DNA of 64,000 nt from Turbatrix aceti (GCA_963969345.1 OZ017766.1:8928001-8992000), one strand, 5' to 3'. Positions 33,861 through 45,538 are shown, counted from the stretch's first letter. The notes: a model not told the origin generated them from the letters alone. Made by a program: numbers and translations.

Positions 33861-36668
33861 ATGCAACTAACAGTTACTCGGCTTTTTGTCATCGTTTTGA
33901 CTTCGTTGGCTGTTGTCTGTCGATGCAACCAGAATTCTTATGTGCCGTTTATCAGCGTCGGAGGAGTGATTGAGAGTGGAACGCGATCCCCGCTCGACAT
34001 CCCGGATGGTGAGTTTTTTTTTGGATTTTAGGCTGACTAAAAATTGAATTTTTGCATTTTTTTGTTCGTTGGGCCTAAAAACGATGATAAAAACGCGTTT
34101 TTGCGTAATTTTTTGCCTAAAATTGATGTAAAAAGTATTTTTTTGCTTTTTGGGCCTAAAAAGTCATTTTTTGTTATTTTTACAGCTGAATACGTCAATT
34201 ACGATGCCTTGGACACACCTTTGGTCGCCCGGCCAGGTGTGGCGCCGGTGGCGACCTCTGGCGACGACGAAAGCAAAAACCAGCCTTCCAGCGTTGGTGG
34301 TGATGCTCGAAAATTGTTGAGAACCTGTCCATGCATGCAGCCCCTGAACGAAGCCCTCGGCGAAGCCATCAAAGCCCCAACCTACTACGATCGATACCAC
34401 ATCGTCTGCGAGAAATATCTCGAAGCTGCCGCCTGCATGACTCTCGCCACATCCGTCGGCTGTGGCAACAAGAGCTTTTTTGACATCCTGACGAGTGGCC
34501 TGAGCTACGCGTGCGTCGAACAACGAAACGCGTTTACCGCCGAGTTGGAATGCATCGATTCGGTGTCTTCGTCGGTGACTTCTTCGTGCAATACGCATTG
34601 CTCGACGGCTGTCAAGGCTGCCAAAGCGCTTCGAACCGTCCAGGCTAGCTTTATCATTTCCCATGAACCGGTGGGTCTTATCGGAGCTCCACTAAACTCG
34701 GATACGGTACAGACTCTCCTCAACAATGGCTGCGAAGTCGCGGCCTGCGTTCTCGAATGCACGCAGAAGAAATTCAACGAGAAATGCAAGAATAACACTG
34801 GGAATATGATTACGGTATGTTTTGGGGGGTTTTATTGGCAGAGAAATTATTTTTGCTTAAAATATTCAAAAAATTGAAAAAAGAAAGATTTTGTTGGGTG
34901 AAAAGTCAAAAAATAAAAAAAATTAGTTTTTTTATCGTTTTTAAAAAAAATTATATTTTGTAGCACTTGGCGGATGGAAATTTCGACGTAAAAATTTTTC
35001 GAATTTCGAAACAAAAAAAAACGTTTTTTTAGAAATGTCGATGAAAAAAACGTTTTTATGCACAATTTTTTCCAAATTATAAAAAAACTTATTTTTTTAC
35101 AAATTCTAAAAATAAAAAATTTTCGCCGCTCCAAAATTAGCTCCGCACCCGAGTGGCAGCAAAAAATTAGAACACCGATTTTTTTACCTAAAAAAATATA
35201 TACGTTTTCGAAATTGAACAAATAACGATCGTTATCTTTTTATCGCGAGGTAAATTTTTTTTGAAATTGATTTATCTTTTTTTTCTGTTTTTTTAGATAA
35301 ATGTTTGTTCAATTTACATTTTTTTAGGTATAAATATCGGTGTTCTAATTTTTTGCTCCCGCTCTCGGAGCGGTGCGAATTTGGGAGCGACGAACAACCG
35401 TGCGTCATTTTTTTGTGTTTTTAGAATTTGTAAAAAATAGGTTTTTTTTATGATTTAAAACAAATTGTAAAAAAAACCTTTTTTGTAATCGAAANNNNNN
35501 NNNNNNNNNNNNNNNNNNNNNNNNNNNNNNNNNNNNNNNNNNNNNNNNNNNNNNNNNNNNNNNNNNNNNNNNNNNNNNNNNNNNNNNNNNNNNNNNNNNN
35601 NNNNNNNNNNNNNNNNNNNNNNNNNNNNNNNNNNNNNNNNNNNNNNNNNNNNNNNNNNNNNNNNNNNNNNNNNNNNNNNNNNNNNNNNNNNNNNTTCTAA
35701 ATAAACGTTTTTTTATTTCGAAATAAAAAAAAACCGTTTCTTGAGTCAAATTTCTAAAAAAAAACGTTTTTCCAATTCGAAATTTTTATGAACACATTTT
35801 TTAATTCGAATTTAAAAAAAAAGTTTTTTTTTAATTTTAAATTTTTATAAAAACGTTTTTTAAGTCAAAATTTCTAAAAATAACGTTTTTACTCATTTTT
35901 TTTCAGGAATTCTTCGTTCGACCCATCGCAAAAGGCCACGACCTGCCGATGATCGACACGATGAGCCAGTTCATGACACCCTTCATGCCACCGCCGTGCA
36001 ATTTTGCTATCAACAGCAATGAACTCAGCAAATTCCGCATCGATCCCAGCGTTGACCAGCAACTGCGTTCGATGTATTCGGACGTCGGCAAATCACCTGT
36101 GGCAACTCCTCAGCCACCAAAGTCGTCACCTGTGATTCCGGAACAACCAAATTCCTTTGTTCCACCCAAATTTGTCAGTCCTCTGGATAGCGAGTTCCAC
36201 AAGAAGGATCCCGTCTTGGCAAATACGAATTCGACCAAAAATGAAATCAACAATCCTGTAAATTCCACTTTGACTCCAAAACCCCAAAAATCGGTGGAAA
36301 ATGGTCGTAAGTCTTCTCAAATTTTCAATTCGACGACTTTTGCGCCGAAAAAAATTGTCTCGTCGACGTTTCCGTCAACTGGACCAAAATCGACGACTCC
36401 CCCATCAACTGAACCAAAAATCGTTCCAAAGAAGCCCATAACTCCCCAGAACGAGTCCAAACCTGTGAAATCCGCTCCGACAGCCTTCGACAAACTTCCC
36501 CGATTTCACGGTCGTCCACTGATCTTCACCAGCGACGTCGAAAGTTCCCTACAAAAAATATTTGCCAGGAAAGCCAACAGAAACATGCTCAAGTACGTCC
36601 TCGTTAATCCGTCCAAACACCGGGCCAAGGTTGTCTTCGTCGAGCGATCCCTGATCCAGGCTCCCTGA
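33861..36668 (+). CDS. Secreted CPG4-domain (chondroitin proteoglycan 4-like) protein
   Basis: Exons 33861-34008, 34186-34814 and 35907-36668 give about 512 residues. A signal peptide occupies residues 1 to about 21. The second exon is Cys-rich: TCPCMQPL, CEKYLEAAACM, SVGCGNKSF, CNTHC, NGCEVAACVLEC and KKFNEKC. This fits the nematode CPG4 domain as I recall it. An acidic Ser-Gly site (VATSGDDES) is a plausible glycosaminoglycan attachment point. The third exon is Thr/Pro/Lys-rich with a basic end. Known CPGs are egg-shell or extracellular matrix proteoglycans; the role here is inferred. Intron 2 contains a 200-N gap, so an extra exon cannot be excluded, though the phase is kept across it. AATAAA is at 36758-36763. 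Confidence 0.75.
35495..35694. other. Assembly gap (200 N)
   Basis: Exactly 200 undetermined bases, a conventional scaffold gap size. The flanks are poly-A/T-rich palindromic sequence (aaaaacgtttttt runs), which probably broke the assembly. The true length is unknown. Confidence 0.98.
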
Positions 36669-36769
36669 TCCGCGCATATTTACAGGCCTGTTTTCACTTT
36701 TCGGATTGCATCTGTTTTCAAAAATCAACTTGCTAAATATTTAATTTGGTTAATGTGAATAAATTTCTC

Positions 36770-38820
36770 ATTTTTTAAAATGGTAACGTAAAGATTTTTT
36801 TTTGGTTTTTTACATTTTTTATTCAAAAAAAATGACATTTTCGAAAATTGGGAAAACCTTTAGAAAATCAAAATTTTTTGGTAAAAACGGTAAATAAATA
36901 TTTTTTCGAAAACAAAAAATTTTGTTTTACGATGAAAAAAGTAACGATTTTTTTTGGAATTTTCGTTGAGAAACCATCGACGATTCAGAAATAACGTTTT
37001 TTGCTTGGATTTTGTTACTTTTTTACAACCTTTTTTGTCGTTTTTTTGGCTTTCTTGGATTTTTAATCCGGTACGGGCTGCAAAATGTTTTAAAATTGTT
37101 AGATATTTTTAAAAATCTATAAAAACTTGAAAAACTGTTTTTTATCTTCAAAAAACAGTGAATATTTTTTTCTAATTTTAAATAAAAACTATCAGGAACG
37201 CGGATGCGGATCTGAAAAATTTCGAATCATTCGTTGCTCAGGAAAGGTTTTTTAAGAAAATTTTTTCCGTTCTTAAAAAAACAAAAATCATTTTGTGTAA
37301 CGTTTTTTATAAATCTATTTGCGCGGATTTTTTCAACTAATTTTGCCTCTTTTTTTAGTTGATTTTGGTCAAAAACAAATTTTTTATACATATTGAATAC
37401 TTTAGGGATTTGAATCCATTTTTTTAATCACGTTTCCGGTCCTGTGAGGTAAAAGTGCATTATTTGTCGTGGATCCCGCCGGCTTTGTGAGACATAGACA
37501 AATCGGCTTTTGGCAGTGTCTAGCGCTAGTAGCCAAGACTTGTCTATTTTTGGCAGGGTCACTGTCTGAGTAGATGAGGTGCCATTTATTTTCAAAAAAA
37601 CAGAGGTGTCAATAATTTCAAAACAAATATTTTATATTGTCGCAAACAAGTTGGGAAATATTTTAAAAATATTCCTTGTATTTATGAACGATCAAAAATT
37701 TAAATATTTATTTAATTTTAGAAATATGCATTTGGCAAAAATTCTTTTCAAAAAATCTGCAAAAGTGATTTCTGAAATTTTTTGAAACAAATTTTTTCCG
37801 CAAATTTCTTAGTTTACAGTTTTAGCGATTCTCGATTCAATAGATAAGATCTGGTGAATCAAAGCATAATCCGGATCATTGTTTAGAGCAGCATACATGC
37901 ACACTTTTTAACAGGAGAAAACCTGAAAGTATGCTCTATTCTGTCTAGTCAGATTGATATCGATCAAAATTTTTATTTTCTTGGAAATTGCATGTTTTTA
38001 TGAAACCATCCATTTTTTCAAAAAAGCCACATACATTTAGGGATTTTTTTCACTATTTTTTACCCAAAAATTATTTTTTTGAAGTTTTTTAAAAATCTTT
38101 TTTTGAAAAATTTTACTTTTTTTTTTGAAATTAAAAATGCGTTGATTTTTTGTGCTTATCCATCCATTTTTTTTTTATTTCAGATCGAATTTGTAAAAAA
38201 AATGGATGAGTAAAAACCAGAAAAAAAGTTTTATGTTTTCTGTCCAGTTAGATTGATACCGTCAAAAATTTTTTCTTGCCTGTTTTTTATGGAACCATCC
38301 ATTTTGTCGCGAATGAAGTTTCGCCGACGACCGTTATCGCGTTTTTTTTTTCATAAAAGCCTGTTTTTTAACTATGCATCATTATGTATGTGGTGTGTGT
38401 GTTTTTTGGCATCAACAAATTCTTTCTGCATGCAATGGACATTTTTTATTCCAAAATGGGTATAAAAAACACGAACACAACACCTTGCGTGAAGATTATT
38501 CATGTTTTCTGTTTGCCATTTCGAATGAGGAAGTAAGTTGATAATTTTGTCCCAGTTGAACAAAAAAAGTTGTTTGATACATGAATATTAGCCGATGGCT
38601 ATCAAAGTGGTAGGTTTACGACCGATCGTATGCGTGGATCAACGGAGATAAGCAAAGGAATAGGAATGGGCGGTCAATGCAAACAATATTCTCGTTCTTT
38701 CTTCTTCTTCGAGTGGAAGAAATAGTTGCTCGTGGGCGGAAGTGAAATGAGGTAGTAGGAGGTATCAAGAGGCAAAATCAATCTCCACGCGCCTCCGTGT
38801 TACGCACACGAATGAATCGA
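36770..38820. other. Intergenic, no gene seen
   Basis: AT-rich sequence with a copy of the gttac repeat near 36930-37035. A direct repeat (gattgata-c-gtcaaaaattttt then accatccatttt) occurs at about 37952-38015 and 38249-38308. No exon-like signal was seen. Confidence 0.5.
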
Positions 38821-38830
38821 AGAAGAATCG

Positions 38831-40786
38831 ATGGCCACCATTCGGATCGTGTCATACGTGTTGTGCTGCTGCTGCGTGTACGCCCTTGTCATTGGTCAGT
38901 CAGCTGTTATTTCTCCTACGGATTCAAACTCAAAGAATGTTACCGTTCTTGGTGTCGGTCCCGGACCCGGTCCCGGCGCAGCAGTTGTCGACAAGCACAT
39001 GGTTGTTGGCCGACCCCTACAGTCAGCCAAGTCCAACACCAACGACACCGGTTATTATGACTCCCCGATGGCAGGAAGACTCCTCTGCCTCGTGCATACA
39101 GCATCTCCGAGTCACGATACCCTTGCAAGGGCTGTCTACGATCTTTGGGCCCGGCAGTGCGATGCTGTCATGTTTTTCACCAATGCTCCCCTTGAGTGGC
39201 CTGATGTCAGTGATCCACCATCCTACATTTATTTTCCAAACTTCTCAACCCGTCGCCATTCGTGGGAAAAGATTATCCACGTGATGAGGTAGGCTGCACA
39301 CTGCACCCTTTTTCGCCTGCAGGAAAAAAAAGTACATGCCCGTTGGGTGCAGAGAATTTTTTTTCCTGATTTCCTGGAGTCTTTTGGATCTTGCAAGCGA
39401 GTCCTGCTCCGGAAAAATGAAACAGAGATGAGAGAGAGATATGAATGACTCAATGAGAACGTTTTGCATGCATGCGAGAGTGGATACTCATCATTGGGAC
39501 ATTTTTTCATTTTTCGGTGACGTAGGACGAAATATGAAGATGGCCGTTATTCGGACCAGTCACGAAAAAAATGCAAAAAAAAACTTTGTGTCTTCAACCC
39601 TCGATAAAAAGTTAAAAAACTGAACTTTTAACTTCCTGATCATACATTTATGTACTATGTACGATACATTTTCTCAGATACGTCTACGAAACGGTAGGCA
39701 ACGACTTCGACTGGATCCTACGCGCCGACGACGATGCGTACGTCTTTGTCGACAACGCAAGAACCCTGATCTCTCGCCGAAATCCAGATCATCCGCATTT
39801 ACTTGGATTTCGTTGGGGCTTTTACGCGCCCTATGGATTTGCGGACGGTAGCACTTATATCCTCTCGAGGACCGTGCTTGCAGCTTTTGTCAACGTCTCT
39901 CATGACCAGGCACTCTGCCCGGAGTTTCACAGAGCAGAAGAAGATCAGGAGCTTGCAACGTGTCTTGCCAAGGTGGGCGTCGTGCCCATGGACAGCCGGG
40001 ATCCAGATGGGAGAGACCGGTTTTATCAATTTCATCCGGAAGAAATTCAGAATCTCGGCAGACAGCATTTCATTCAGAACTTTGGGTACTATCGGTTTCT
40101 TCCGGTTCGTCGTTTTTTGATAAGGGTGCAACTAACATCGGAATGGTTGAATTTGAATTTGTGGACATGTGAGGGTTGCACAAAGCCTGACGTCACAAAG
40201 TATTCACCTGGAGGAGCTTATCTGTTTTATATTTTTGAAGCGGCGTTGTCCAAAAACTACGATACTTTGTGGGACAAATAAATAGCAAATCGTAGTTTTT
40301 GATAAAGAATTTGTCAAGAAAAATACAAAAATGCAGGGTTTCTAACTTCAAATGATGTCGCAATTTACCTTTTTGGTACATTTGAACTTGAAAACCCCTC
40401 ATTTTTGTATTTGTTGACAGATTCTTCGTCAAATTTGCTTTTTGCTCCCAAAAGTGTAGTTCATAGATTTTGAGCAACACCGCGTCGAAAATTTCAAAAA
40501 AACAGCTGATGTCGGCACCGTGAAGTCAGGTTTTACCAGCACCCTCACCTGTACATACATCACAAAGTTTCAATCCCACCGCCTGTTTAAAAAAATCGCC
40601 CAGCTTACGTTCGTTTTTTTACAGTACCCAGACCACGTGAGTCCATCAACGGTAAGCATGCACCACCTCACGTCCTACGAAATGCACTTCATCGACTACC
40701 TCGTCCACACCGTGGAAATAATCAGCGACAACACCGGTGCCAATACCACAAATTTGCCTTTTCTTGCCGCGAAAACAAACAGATGA
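38831..40786 (+). CDS. Core 1 beta-1,3-galactosyltransferase-like (C1GALT family)
   Basis: Exons 38831-39288, 39678-40104 and 40625-40786 join to about 348 residues. An N-terminal Cys-rich hydrophobic stretch (residues 5-23) fits a type II Golgi signal anchor. Family landmarks: GRLLCLVHTAS, YDLWARQCDAVMFF, WEKIIHVMRYVYE, the metal-binding WILRADDDAYVF, a STYILS segment before EEDQELATCL, and DSRDPDGRDRFYQFHPEE. The last exon has SMHHLTSYEMHFIDYLVH, like the FHYV...M...EYL(V/I)YH end of T-synthases. The enzyme adds galactose to GalNAc-Ser/Thr. The second donor (gttcgt) is weak. Reading through instead gives a stop at 40281 without the family end. AATAAA is at 40799-40804. Confidence 0.85.
40240..40500. 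repeat. Family A MITE core in galactosyltransferase intron 2
   Basis: Inverted pairs such as gataaagaatttgtcaagaa and gacagattcttcgtc flank caaaaatgcagggtttctaac and its inverse. This matches the central part of the palindromic MITE family. The outer arms are lost. Confidence 0.55.
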
Positions 40787-41023
40787 TCTACTGTAGGTAA
40801 TAAAAGTTAAACTAAGAAAGAATTATAAAAAAAGACGTTTAAGGAATGATAGAAATATTAGTAATATTTAGTGTGGAAAGTATGAATTAACACGCAACTT
40901 GACTTTATGTTTGATTGTTATGAAGGAAGGAAGGAGGAGGAGGGTTATTGTGTATCGACGATGGATAGAAGTACGGTAGTCGTAGACGATGTTTGTTTGG
41001 TTGGTTGGTGGATAGAATGGATG

Positions 41024-41343
41024 TTAGTAGAGATACGAAGGTGGCTCGGGCACGAGTGGCAAATTGCTGCTGCTACGCTTGCCGAAACGGATGAACGTCG
41101 GCTTGCCGCCCCTCGTCATACGCGGCTGAAAGGCCTGATCGCTGGGATAGCCATTGTACATGCTGCGGAACTGGGATAGACGCTGCTGGAACTGAAATGG
41201 GATTTGTTTAGTAGGTAAATTTTAGGGCCGGGGGTAAAAGGGAAACTTACGTCATCGGCATCCGCTACCGCAGCAAACGTCGAGGCAATCACGTAGGCGA
41301 AAAGCACGATTAGGGCAAAAAGCTTTGTGGTCAGCGATGTCAT
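41024..41343 (-). CDS. FMRFamide-like neuropeptide precursor (FLP-4-like)
   Basis: Exon 1 (41343-41251) and exon 2 (41191-41024) join in phase 0 across gtaagt and tttcag to give 86 residues. Exon 1 is a signal peptide with a LFALIVLFAYVIAS core. Exon 2 contains the only processing unit: GGK at 59-61, PTFIRFG at 62-68, then KR at 69-70. Cleavage at KR and amidation through Gly68 would release a peptide ending PTFIRF-amide. Cutting at Arg58 or Lys61 sets the N-terminus. PTFIRF-amide is known from the nematode FLP-4 family, which I take as the best relative. No second RFG site is present. The gene is small and split, so automatic prediction may miss it. A BEL/Pao insertion lies upstream. Confidence 0.85.
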
Positions 41344-42086
41344 GTCTATTGTGGGAAACACTACCTTGGCCTTCGGTAATGCTCCCAGTGACCTTGTACC
41401 CCGTGAGTCTCCGAGAGATAAGAGAGTGTTTATTCGAAGCCTCAAACTTGGGTAATTAAACCTATTGGTAAACCAATAGCGCGTTACGCGACAAATAAAT
41501 AATCAACAAATAAATAAAGAATCATAGGGGCAAAATGGGAGACAAATATGAGGACACAACCAAAAAGTAGGACGACCAAGAGGCAAGCAGCGAAGTTTCC
41601 TAGACTTTCGCTCCGAGAGTCGAAAGCGTGCGCACAGCCGTAACCGATCTTTCGCGGCTGGAGAAACAGAACGCGCGCGTTCTCGCAACTTTTGCGACAC
41701 TCGGCGCCGCGGCCACCGAGCGCCCGAGGGAAACCAAAAAAAACGAATGTTGGCCCAAAGGCCCAAAAATCCCCAAATTCGCAAATAAAAACCGAAAGAA
41801 GCGCGGACCGGGTGAGTGAGGGACTTGGGTCTGGTACGGGTTTTGCCAGTTGAGACTTACCGTGCAAGCCAGGCGGGAACAGAGGACCTAGGTGGGGCCT
41901 CAACCTTCAAGCCCTGATTCGACCTTCGTCCGGCCTCGCCGTGAAACACAAACCAAAAAAACCAAAGGGGAGGAGATTTTGAATAAACCCGATATCCCCA
42001 AATCCAAAAAAACGCGTGCCTACTCGCCGTACTTGGTCTGAAGGGGAAGGGAAGGGGGGACAAAAGGGGAAGAATCATAGACCCAC

Positions 42087-42701
42087 TTACACCTGCTGCC
42101 TGCTCTCAAGGGCATAGAGGTGGTTGAGTGGTCGCGTAAGCTGTCCCGTCGACGTCTTGACAACTGCAGCTCGGTTGACGCCGTCCTGGGATGCGATCAG
42201 CTGCTGGATGAGGCCGAGCCTCCAGAGGTGACGAGGACCGTCGTCGCGGATGACTACCGTCTCGCCGACAAGTGGTTCGTACTTATTGCGGATTCGGCCG
42301 GAGCGGTGGATCCACTGGGTGCGTTCCCGGAGATGGTTCAGGTATGCCGTCATGAAGAGCTCGGCTGCCTGCGAGGAGTCTTCCTGCTGCTTTCTCCACA
42401 GCTGGGACAGCACTTCGGGGCCCGGCGCCGCGACGGGAGGTTGAGAGGCCTGCATGCCCGGCAGAATGCGGTCCGTCGCAGGAAAGAAATCACAAGGTCT
42501 CAGCGTGACCGTTGTGTCGTCGTCGAGAGGTACGAGTGGTCGGCAATTGACAGCTGCTTCGATCGTGCCCAGATGATGGTCGATCTCACTCAGATATGGG
42601 AGCTTTCTGCCAAAAGTCCGATGCATGCAATTCTTGACGATTCCGATGAGCCGTTCGTAGACTGCGCCTTGCCACGGAGCTCGCTCAATGGTGTGGCTCC
42701 A
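42087..42701 (-). pseudogene. BEL/Pao pol C-terminal fragment (integrase end plus DUF5641)
   Basis: The frame reads ERAPWQGAVYERLIGIVK, the integrase core end with the last catalytic Glu region. It continues to NCRPLVPLDDD and then a DUF5641-type tail (PLVGETVVIRDDG, HLWRLGLIQQL, TGQLTRPLNHLYALE). The frame is open to its stop. Gag, protease, reverse transcriptase and the first integrase Asp residues are absent. The frame continues upstream into LTR sequence, so the fragment is fused to an LTR end. Confidence 0.9.
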
Positions 42702-42950
42702 CGTATCGGAGTTCTGTCCTTCCAATTCCACAACGGAGTTGGACCACGCGAGAACAGAACACGATATTGTTGTTAGGAAGACTCACAAGATGGATAGTAG
42801 CGTTTATTGAGAACTCCGGAGAAAACAACCGCACGCTACATCTTGGGAAAACAACAATGAATAGGGAAAAACGTAGGTACGACGATGAAAAGAGAGACGC
42901 GTTCGGGACGTAACGCCAAGCGTTCCCACACTCGGGAAGAATTCCCGACA
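42702..42950 (-). repeat. LTR copy (joined to pol)
   Basis: 249 bases, starting TGTCGGGAATTC and ending CTCCGATACG on the minus strand. The other copy ends in the canonical CA; this one has a G at the junction with pol. It contains AATAAACGCT, a plausible polyadenylation signal. Confidence 0.9.
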
Positions 42951-43567
42951 CTGCGCGCCATCGAGCCGCCACCGGCAACTGGCACAGCCAATCTTGGGGC
43001 CGCGGGAGGTCACAATGAAAGGAAGGGGTGGAAAGAGATCAGTCAATCAAGGGGTTACCGTCTTCTGTAGACCAAGTCGCTGTCTTCTGTAGGAATGGTC
43101 GCTGGTTTCTGTAGGCCATTGTCCGCGCGCCGACTACAGTTTGCCTTCTGTGCTCCGCAGGTGTCCGCCCTTTGTGCTCCGCAGGTGTCTGCAACCGCGT
43201 CCTGCTTACTGTAGTCGCTGCCTTCTCGTATGACGACTTCTTGCTTCGTCGAGTCCTCAGGTTGCCTCCCTTCACACTCCACCGAGATGTGGACGTGTTT
43301 CCGGCTCCGGACTTACTACCCTGAGTAGGCTCCCCCCTGTCGCGCCAGTGTGACCTTATCGTTAATCACTGGGAGCAGAATGACGCATCACTCGCTGCCT
43401 TTTCTCCACGACCACCGATTTGGTTCAGCCATTGACTCACGAGCCTTGAAAATACCACTGATGCCTCGAAATACCATGTTGATTGACCGAAATACCCTGC
43501 GTCCATGCGTCCAGTAGAGAAGAGGCCGGGTTCGTAGAACAGCAGATGCACCCGAAAGTACACCCGC

Positions 43568-43585
43568 TTCCCGGCCGATGCACCA
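43568..43585 (-). promoter_or_regulatory. tRNA-Gly primer binding site
   Basis: Directly after the 5' LTR, TGGTGCATCGGCCGGGAA is complementary to the 3' end (with CCA) of tRNA-Gly(GCC) as generally conserved in animals. tRNA-Gly is a common primer in BEL/Pao elements. Confidence 0.85.
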
Positions 43586-43834
43586 TGTATCGGAGTTCTG
43601 TCCTTCCAATTCCACAACGGAGTTGGACCACGCGAGAACAGAACACGATATTGTTGTTAGGAAGACTCACAAGATGGATAGTAGCGTTTATTGAGAACTC
43701 CGGAGAAAACAACCGCACGCTACATCTTGGGAAAACAACAATGAATAGGGAAAAACGTAGGTACGACGATGAAAAGAGAGACGCGTTCGGGACGTAACGC
43801 CAAGCGTTCCCACACTCGGGAAGAATTCCCGACA
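43586..43834 (-). repeat. 5' LTR copy
   Basis: 249 bases beginning TGTCGGG and ending CTCCGATACA, followed at once by the primer binding site. Identical to 42702-42950 except for its last base. Confidence 0.92.
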
Positions 43835-44403
43835 TCTATATCGTCTGGGTGACTGACTGAAATGAAATGTATACATATATGGAATAGATATGTACGTACT
43901 ACGTAGAACGCGGGACACCACGTAGGCGGACAGGAACAGCAAGGTTGTTGATTCGCGGAAAAAAGAACATGAAAACGAAAAAAACAAGAAGTTCAATCAA
44001 ATCTGTCACTCTTCCATGGACACGAGTCCAAAAAAAAACCATGTGAAACACCAGAAACAACGCCGAACTTTTCTTGTCTTGGCCTGACGAAAGAAGTCAA
44101 GAGTGCCGAAGGGGTCTGGGGGGCAAAATTATTTGTGTGCGTGGTCGTAAAACTACTCGGCACGCCGAGGAGTTTCGTTGACGACACACACACGAAGGCT
44201 ACAAAAAAACATTATTAACCCCCTCTCATCCACATCTATGATACTATCGGGCCAGAGGGGGAAAAGTAAGAATAAATCCTGCCCCTACGGCGGAAAGTCA
44301 AGTGCGAAATGGGCGGAGCAGGGAATCTAAAGATCTCTGACGGCATTTCACCTGCAGGTCGGCTTTCCTGTGCATGTGTATAGTCATGTCGGTGACCGGC
44401 CAA

Positions 44404-44646
44404 TTATGAGTAAGTCTGCCGAGGGGCGGAGCCTAAGTTGTGGGAAGGCACACAGATGTCTCTCCCTAAACCCCGCGCCAATGCCGATGTCGATGTCGAT
44501 GCTGATGCAACCCAACTGGCGACGACATTACGCATTCTAATGACATTGGATTTTTGGAAAACGGTGTCATGTCCTTCTTCTGTTGGTGTGGGAAAAAAAA
44601 CAGAACAGACAAGGACAGCCAGAACAACCAACTTTTTGTCATGCAT
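44404..44646 (-). CDS. Possible small secreted peptide
   Basis: An 80-residue frame starts MHDKKLVVLAVLVCSVFF, which resembles a signal peptide. The mature part is short with a Ser/Thr-Ala stretch (ASTSTSALARG) and one Cys, without dibasic sites. A TATA-like tatata lies about 100 bases upstream on this strand. Chance is a real alternative. Confidence 0.22.
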   Translation of the reverse strand: MHDKKLVVLAVLVCSVFFPTPTEEGHDTVFQKSNVIRMRNVVASWVASASTSTSALARGLGRDICVPSHNLGSAPRQTYS

Positions 44647-45403
44647 TTTTAGACTACTCCAACAGTCGGTCGAAAAAGGTCGTTGGAAGGGCACATGCTT
44701 CGTCCTCGTCCTATTGATGAAATTTTTTTGGGGCAATTGGGTATATAATAATTTTCAAAGAAAAACGCCAGACTAACGCTACTTGACAGATCGTCGGGTT
44801 CTGGGGACTAAGACCGGCGCGACCAGGTGTCATGCCGGCTCGTCGTCAGTTGGATTGATGACAGGGGAAAAAATTTTTTTTTCTGGGTTTTAAAACAAAA
44901 ATTATGCGACAGCAGGGTCGGTCCTCCAAATGCATGAGCGCTTATGGTTATGTATGTATTTCAGGCAACAGAACAGAGCGCAAAGGCCAAGTACCAAGGT
45001 GAACAGGGCACATTTTTCAAATTTTTTGGCATGTTATGTAATTTAGATTTTTTTTGGGGATTTTGGAATGTTTTGGAAAAACGAGAACGTATAAAATAAC
45101 AAAAAAAGATTCAATTTAATTCAAAAAAATGTTAAATTTAGTTCAAATATCGTCTTTTAGATTTTTTTTCATAAATTTGGACATCGTACAGTTAATGTTT
45201 CCGATTCGGACCATGGCATTTATCTACTTCAAAAATGCCGAACTAACATCTGCACCCAAAAAAAATATAAATAGTAAATATAAGTCAACTTTGGCACTAT
45301 AAAAGGTCACTGATGTGAGCAGCCAACACTCAATTACGAAATTATAATAATTATGAACTTAAACGTAAAAATAATAAAAAAGTTTATCCGGGCCAAGTTT
45401 TTT

Positions 45404-45538
45404 TTATTTTAAACAAAAAAGTTCATATGGATCTTCTTTGTCCACCGAGGAGAAATGTCTCCGGATTTCACTTCCTCTGCACCGGATCATTGAGCTTCGA
45501 TGCGATGCAGACGAGTCAGTCCCATTCAGGCTGTTCAA
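45404..45538 (-). CDS. Possible orphan terminal exon
   Basis: After an acceptor-like gctcag, 44 codons read LNSLNGTDSS, then SMIRCRGSEIRRHF and end DKEDPYELFCLK. The stop codon overlaps a downstream AATAAA. The stretch is GC-rich against its flanks. No upstream exon could be joined, and no family was recognised. It may be the C-terminal tail of a gene whose other exons I missed. Confidence 0.3.
   Translation of the reverse strand: MNSLNGTDSSASHRSSMIRCRGSEIRRHFSSVDKEDPYELFCLK

Larger units (their letters stand above)
42087..43834 (-). mobile_element. Rearranged BEL/Pao LTR retrotransposon
   Basis: On the minus strand the order is LTR (43834-43586), primer binding site, a 635-bp non-coding interior, a second LTR (42950-42702), then directly the 3' end of pol (42701-42087). 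A normal element would have pol between the LTRs. The two LTRs appear identical over 249 bases except for one terminal base, so the event is recent. No matching 5-bp duplication flanks the LTR pair. No third LTR follows pol. Confidence 0.85.

Noticed and set aside
40105..40281. Continuation of the galactosyltransferase exon to a stop at 40281
   Set aside because: The extension lacks the conserved family C-terminus, which is found in phase at 40625. The donor at 40105 (gttcgt) is weak but gives the right product.
42120..42776. 218-codon plus-strand frame
   Set aside because: It is antisense to the BEL/Pao pol fragment, whose family motifs are clear on the minus strand.
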